From positions 6,634,001-6,698,000 of the forward strand of contig JAEVHH010000001.1 of NCBI GenBank assembly GCA_017607445.1: a DNA stretch of 64,000 nt, read 5' to 3'. The notes beneath the pieces were generated by a model. That model did not search any database, was not told where the DNA came from, and was given only the letters and a program-made list of their open reading frames with translations. Shown in pieces: positions 58,751 through 64,000 of this stretch (position 1 is its first letter; each line of letters starts with the position of its first letter). This DNA comes from Histoplasma ohiense (Eukaryota; Ascomycota; Eurotiomycetes; Onygenales; Ajellomycetaceae). The position numbers and the translations under genes were made by a program.

Positions 58751-60238
58751 CTATCGATTTCCTCGCTGCAACTCATCAACGTGATTATTTGTAGCCCGCC
58801 CTATTATCTTCCGCCTCCACCTCGATCCATATACGAATTGCACGCCTAAACAGCCCAAGCCCAAAAGCAGAATCCCGATCAAAACAGTAAACGTCCACCC
58901 AATCCCCATTACCCGAATGAGAGGAAACACAGCCGCCACTCCTCCACCCCCAAGTAGACACCTAATCAGGTTCAGGGATGCTGCGGCCGTAGCGGCCTGT
59001 TCAGGATAAACATCCACCAAAAACGTAAACACCAGGCATTGGATCGACGTTGTGGTCCATCCTACGACAAGGGTACTGATGATAGGGATGGAGATATGGG
59101 CGTTCTTGTCCAGCGTCCAGCCAAAGATAAGTATGGAGGCGATTTGCAGACCAGCCCAGAGCCAAGAAGTGCGAAGCCTAGCTCGCTCCAGAGGGAAGCT
59201 GGCTGCCGGTCCAGTGTAATTGCCTTTGATGCGTTTGTAATCGATGTCCAAGAGTCGCCCTGTTGATGCGGTGCTTATCATGCAGCCTACGCCGTTTGCA
59301 ACATAAGTTAGTCCCAGCTGGGTATTGTTGAGATTGTAAGTTTGTTTGAGAAGGGTAGACTGCGCGGTGAGGGTCATTTGCCACAGTGCGTAACAGATGG
59401 AGACGAAGATGATGGCGAAGGTGATTTCAAGGCCAAGAAGGATACGTATGGGATTAAAGAAGCTGAAGCTTTGCTCGGTATCGGGTATTACCATTGGATG
59501 CGTCTGCACAGGGTTTTGTCGCGAGTCTTGCACTGCTCGTTGAGGCTGAAAATACATCAGGGGGCATTTTGAGATACCCCTGGCCTGGATAGAGCCGTTT
59601 CCAACCAATGATCGTAAAGTCTCTGGGAGAAGGAGACTAAGAAAAAAAATGAATGTCCCGGAGTAGATAGCGAGAAACCAAAATATGGATCTCCAGCCAA
59701 GCGTATCAGCGAATACTCCCCCAAGGATTGGTCCAAGTGCCAGTGGTAACATTTGCCCTGCCTGGAAGAAGCCCATATAGCCTCCCCGTTCCTCTCTCGT
59801 CGTTATATCTCCAAGAACGCCGGTGCCGACGACTATGGTGCTTGCACTTCCTATGCTTTGAAGGCATCGTAATACCATAATCTGGGGGTAGTTGCTGGTC
59901 CTTGCGAGGCCAACACACGCACTCGTAAAAATAAAGAAGCTTGATAGATATGATATTCGGCGTCCCTTATAATCTGACAAGGTACCCCAAATGAAAGGAA
60001 TGATCGCCTGGCAGACGAGATAAGCTGTAACGGAATAGTTGATCAAATCTATTGATACTAGTAGATCAACTGCAATGGTTGAAATGACAGGGAAGTAGAT
60101 ACTTGTGGCAAACCCTGAGAATGTAGCACCAACCGAGACAATGAACACGATAAGACTTTTCAATGAAGGGGAATGCGCGCAGTAAGGGGAGGTACCCAGC
60201 GCGTTTCCGTCCTGACTATTAGAAGGTTGTTCAGCCAT
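58751..60238 (-). CDS. Major facilitator superfamily transporter, DHA1 (drug:H+ antiporter-like)
   Basis: A single-exon frame of 495 aa from ATG 60238; the ORF extends upstream only through a non-ATG codon. About twelve hydrophobic segments form two halves joined by a hydrophilic loop (about 210-255). The MFS motif A GTLSDYKGRR is at 85-94, after YSVTAYLVCQAIIPFIWG, and motif-C-like PLALGPILGG follows at about 165-175. The arrangement and the YFPVIST, VTAYLV segments fit the 12-TM DHA1/Qdr-type proton antiporters of fungi; the substrate cannot be told. It lies in the plasma or vacuolar membrane. No biosynthetic genes are adjacent, so there is no cluster context. Confidence 0.92.
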   Translation of the reverse strand: MAEQPSNSQDGNALGTSPYCAHSPSLKSLIVFIVSVGATFSGFATSIYFPVISTIAVDLLVSIDLINYSVTAYLVCQAIIPFIWGTLSDYKGRRISYLSSFFIFTSACVGLARTSNYPQIMVLRCLQSIGSASTIVVGTGVLGDITTREERGGYMGFFQAGQMLPLALGPILGGVFADTLGWRSIFWFLAIYSGTFIFFLSLLLPETLRSLVGNGSIQARGISKCPLMYFQPQRAVQDSRQNPVQTHPMVIPDTEQSFSFFNPIRILLGLEITFAIIFVSICYALWQMTLTAQSTLLKQTYNLNNTQLGLTYVANGVGCMISTASTGRLLDIDYKRIKGNYTGPAASFPLERARLRTSWLWAGLQIASILIFGWTLDKNAHISIPIISTLVVGWTTTSIQCLVFTFLVDVYPEQAATAAASLNLIRCLLGGGGVAAVFPLIRVMGIGWTFTVLIGILLLGLGCLGVQFVYGSRWRRKIIGRATNNHVDELQRGNR

Positions 60239-62075
60239 TTTATCGATTATCAAACCACAGAAGCAGAACTAAATTGCAATTAAAACTCCAATTCGAAAGC
60301 GAATAGATACATAGACCAAAGGTCGCGAAACACGGTATTTATCACAGAATTTCCGGGGTAGATAGTCAAACGGCCTTCACGGACCCTCATGGCCAAAAGG
60401 GGTCTGTCTGAAAGAGCTCCATTCAAATAACGTCGGCCACGAAGTTTACCAGTTCCTGCACAGATCGCGTTTTCTCAAGTTTGGGCTGGGAGATCTGGCG
60501 GATGCAAAGACCACATCTGTGCACCGAGTTGTCACTAGCCGCTGCCGACCCACTGTCGATAACCGATGACAACCGATTTAATTCCAAGATTTAAATTGGC
60601 GAGTGGGCCGATGTAAACGGAGTTCCTTGAGGATATAGTTCCACCTCAGCATGATCTAACCGTTCCGTTTTGACTTCCTCATATATGCATAAAGATCCCG
60701 ACATTGCCACCCCACCAGCCCAACTATCAAGATGTATCAGAAAATTTTTCACATGCTGCCCAATAATGTGGACGAAAGCCAACCATACATGGTCCCCTCT
60801 CGGTGATACGATTCTTTCCTCAACGAAGCGATTTGCCATCAACTCACAAGTAGATCACATTGAGCGAGCATGGGACGATTCGGTTCAACGGAAACAAGCA
60901 TCAGACTCAATGAATCATATCCAACAAATAGGATCAATGATGTGGGTTCCTTTCCAGCGATTGGAAGAGGCACACAAACGGTATGGGCAACAGTATGGGT
61001 GTCGAATGTTGGCGATGTCAAGCATTGTTTGGCGCATGGGAAAAGATGGGAGAAGGCGAATAAAAGTGGCCCATAATTACCAGTTAAGTAGACCGATCGA
61101 GGTGTGCAGTGCGCTAACCAGAGTGTCACTGCTTTATTAGTCGTTGCAAAGGAAATTCCAACTCTGGGGCGTTTGGAGGAACTTGATCGGTCACGGGTTT
61201 CAGCAGCTATTTCGGCAATGGGTGGCGGCGAGATTGTCTTGTTCCCCTAGGAGGAGACTTAACTTTTGAATAAAGCTATTGAGCTTGATTTCAGGCCATC
61301 CGCAATATCGCCACATGAGGCATTCAGCCCCAGTTGCCAGGCACCATTCACGAAGTAACCTTGGAGATCTTCGATCAGGCTTGGACAAAGGGTTCTTAGA
61401 AAGTTGGAGATCTTAGGCCACAACTATTGGCACTTGAAATCAACAATGGCACCTGAATCATCGTGCATCAGTATCTGCTTCAATGCGTGTTCAGAGAAGA
61501 CCCTTGGAGCAAGATGTCCACGCCGGTTTGCGACCTATGATATGCAGGAAATATTGACCTGGCAGATCCATTGTTGGAACTTCAAGTTTGACTACCAGTG
61601 CGGGAGGTATACTCCCCCAAATAATGAGATGTTTTCCCCAAGTTTTCTTCACTCCTTCATGCTGATGTTGTGATGATGTTCTTTGTGAGCTGACTGACGA
61701 TCAGAGTGACTGAGTTGTCACATGACCCCTGAAGGATACGTAGGTAGGCAGCAGCCACAGTAGAGGCTTGTAGTTCAAATAACAGCTTGTATATTCATAT
61801 TAAACATCTACGACGGTGTATTGAAAGTTAATATAAACTACCAATTGAGAAGAGAATAGATCAGAAGAGATATGAGCAAGACAAACAAACCATTAAGAAC
61901 ATATCGTACGTTATGCTCTGGCAAATATATTACCTATTATTAAACCTTCTTCTGAGGAAACTAACAAAAACGGGAAGTGGTGAATAAAATCAACTCCATT
62001 GACAACTCCGATGCGCTTAGAATTTACGAGACGTATCAAACCACATAACATATCTCATGGGAAGAAATGTTGTGA
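60239..62075. other. Intergenic region, 1.8 kb
   Basis: Short ORFs on both strands at 60590-61140 and 61404-61673. Some frames are open for 80-150 codons, but no domain or consistent exon series is seen. A decayed gene in 60590-61680 cannot be excluded. Confidence 0.4.
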
Positions 62076-63400
62076 TCAAGCTGGAGCAACGTGTTTCTCT
62101 TCCTCCCGGTCCCGTATTTCGCCGTTCGTTCCCACGTCTTCGTCCTCATATTCATCGTCCACGTCGTCCGCATGGCGATTATAATCAGGATGTTGTTGGG
62201 CAGGGACCCAGGAATCACGGTCACCCTTGAGGGGAGAGTCTTGGCTGGCAAGGTCCACACCCTCACCACGGGTCTTCGACATGTTGTTACGGCGTCGTTG
62301 GGAAAGAGTGCGGGAGCGGGTGGAGAGCTTGGAGCTCACAGCCGCATTGGATGAGACCCAGTGCGTCAATGCATCTTCGCAGTCTTGAATAATTGCTCTG
62401 CTGGCGTCATAGCCGTCATAGGCATTCCGAGTCTCTCCTGGTGTAACCGGGGTGTCGTCAACCAATTCAAGTAGATGCTTTCCGTATCCGGCTATGATAG
62501 CCAACTTTTCGCAGTGTTCGCGAAGAGCGTCAAATTGGTAGGTAAATGCGGCCTTTACCTTTTCTCGCGTGATGTTAGATAATTGTGCCTCGGCAACAAG
62601 AGATTCCGCCTCCGCTCGAACCAATTCCTGCTCCAATACTACAATTCGAGGAGAATTGGGCTCTTTGTATTTGAGATGCGCGATCTGGTCCGTTATTTTT
62701 TGCTTCCCTGAGGGTCCGAAGCTGGTCAGCATCAAAAAGAAGATATAAATACGGAGAATAAACATAACATACTGTCTCTGCTTGGTTGTACAGATGCTTC
62801 GATGTTACGAATGCTCTTCATTGTAACCCGGTATTGGTCATATCGATCTACAAATTGATCCTCTAATTCGCCCATCTCGTATATTAAAACTCCCAATTTA
62901 TCGGTAACATCCGAAACGTCATCGTCGCATGACTCTCCCCAGGCAGATAGTTGTTGCTAGCGATGTATGAGTATGGGGTCAATCAAAATAATAGACAGAA
63001 CTGTGAAACGTACGGCAGCCTCCATTCTCTCCCTGCCCACTAACTCCATACTTCGCATCACATTTTTCTCCATTTTCACCAGTTGAGAGAGCTTTTTGGA
63101 AAGGTCAGGGCTAAAAGCCCCAGCTGTTTGTTTCCGAAATGCATGCCCTACAAGACGGGAAAGAAATTAGCACTTTTACATCAAGAAAGAAAACTGATGT
63201 TTAACCCATTCCTCCACAAGCCGAGTATCATTTTCACACATTTAAGACATGGTTGACATATACAAGGATGTTGTCTACCCACCAATGCTGGTTCTTCCAA
63301 ACAAACGGTTCGTTTTAGTCGTTGAGGGTGGCGGGGGTGGATTCTCAAGCTGGGATGCTGTTGGTGCGCGCGATTGGCGCATGGAATAGGTCCGATGCAT
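62076..63400 (-). CDS. pil1: Eisosome core component, Pil1/Lsp1 family (BAR-domain)
   Basis: Four exons, 63400-63283, 63147-63014, 62956-62773 and 62707-62076, encode 355 aa (1068 nt in frame); introns are 135, 57 and 65 nt. Pil1/Lsp1 proteins are BAR-domain proteins that bend and organise plasma-membrane furrows (eisosomes). The family N-terminus MHRTYSMRQSRAPTASQLE is intact, followed by KKLSQLVKMEKNVMRSMELV, WGESCDDDVSDVTDKLGVL, YEMGELEDQFVDRYDQYR, SIRNIEASVQPSR-DRKQKIT across the last splice, KEPNSPRIVVLEQELVRAEAE, NITREKVKAAFTYQFDALRE and LSTRSRTLSQRRRNN. The tail is acidic. Length is normal. Whether it is the Pil1 or Lsp1 paralogue cannot be told. Confidence 0.96.
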
Positions 63401-64000
63401 TGCCGGGGAAGTATTAAATATATATGTTAGACGAAACGGTGTCTTTGTGTTCCGGGAAAGCAGTTGACGTCCTTGTCGAATTCGTCGTTGAGTGGAATAT
63501 GTGCAACAGTTTTCAGGAAGCCTGGTTCCGACAGAGAATAAAGAAAACGAGCTTGAAACTGGGTTTTGAGATATCAGATAACAGGCCAAGCCATATCCGG
63601 GGACTCGGAATCGGACGAGAGCAAAGGGCCAGGTACACGTACGTTGTACATGTACAAATATCAACGATTCTCGTTACCGGATCATGACAAACTCAAGGCA
63701 AGTTGCGGTGGATCAATGCGGCTGCTGCGGTATGTGACGTCGACGAAGGTCGCTTAGCCTTCCTAAAACAGATAAGCGCAAGACATCAGGTCCAGCAAAA
63801 TGTTTGCTGCAAGGTCTGTAACAGGAGAGTAGGTTCATGACATTATTTGCTTTGCAGAGCGGGGCAAATCAGATATGTTGACATCATTCTATCGCCAACG
63901 CTTGTTTGCTCACTTTTGTTAACCCGCAGCCATCGTCGTAGCCACACTGCATCAGACAAAACCCCCAGAAATTGCGGATTGCCGATTGTAGATCTAATAT
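63401..64000. other. Upstream region of the eisosome gene, to window end
   Basis: Likely promoter and 5' leader. GTACGTTGTACATGTAC palindromic bases lie near 63640-63656. No other gene is supported before the window ends. Confidence 0.45.

Noticed and set aside
11191..60238. Secondary-metabolite cluster suggested by a PhzF enzyme and an MFS transporter
   Set aside because: They are about 47 kb apart with unrelated housekeeping genes between, and no core synthase is present.

Overview
The window is nuclear DNA of a filamentous ascomycete. Genes are split by short GT-AG introns, mostly 49-150 nt. The Spc7, eisosome, homeobox and dsRBD proteins have the fungal form, and the gypsy pol resembles those of Eurotiomycetes. 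Onygenales (Ajellomycetaceae-like) is my best guess; this is inference from remembered family resemblance, not a search.

Layout. 1-3.9 kb: left-truncated, mutated Ty3/gypsy retroelement (minus strand) with a CpG-rich tandem-repeat block, then a CATA microsatellite. 4-10 kb: an RBR-type RING E3 ligase and two nucleotidyltransferase-like genes, one with an in-frame stop. 11-14.5 kb: a PhzF-family enzyme and an uncharacterised Ser-rich protein. 15-26 kb: dense housekeeping block: TFIIH subunit Tfb2 (-), a ten-exon hotdog thioesterase (+), the Aquarius/Cwf11 splicing helicase (-) and THO subunit Hpr1/THOC1 (+). 26-31 kb: about 5 kb without a recognisable gene, upstream of a homeobox regulator (31-32.8 kb). 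33.6-40 kb: a CxC-rich small protein, AP-2 alpha adaptin and a PLP-homeostasis protein. 40.6-46.4 kb: kinase relic, intron-bearing tRNA-Ser(CGA), a conserved unknown and a single-dsRBD protein. 48-53 kb: NatC subunit Naa38, a DUF7587-like protein and ribosomal protein uS17 (Rps11). 53-64 kb: kinetochore protein Spc7, an MFS transporter and a Pil1/Lsp1 eisosome protein.

The genes are mainly unlinked housekeeping functions: transcription/repair (Tfb2), splicing and mRNP export (Aquarius, THOC1), endocytosis and plasma-membrane organisation (AP-2, Pil1), chromosome segregation (Spc7), translation (uS17, tRNA-Ser). No biosynthetic cluster is evident. Several genes were found only by joining short exons by hand, checking phase and conserved motifs; exon coordinates are in each entry. 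The most unusual points are the non-CpA mutation pattern of the retroelement beside an intact CpG-rich repeat, a ten-exon thioesterase with 13- and 19-nt exons, an apparent GC-AG intron inside the homeobox, the pair of NTase-fold genes, and the divergent Aquarius/THOC1 pair.
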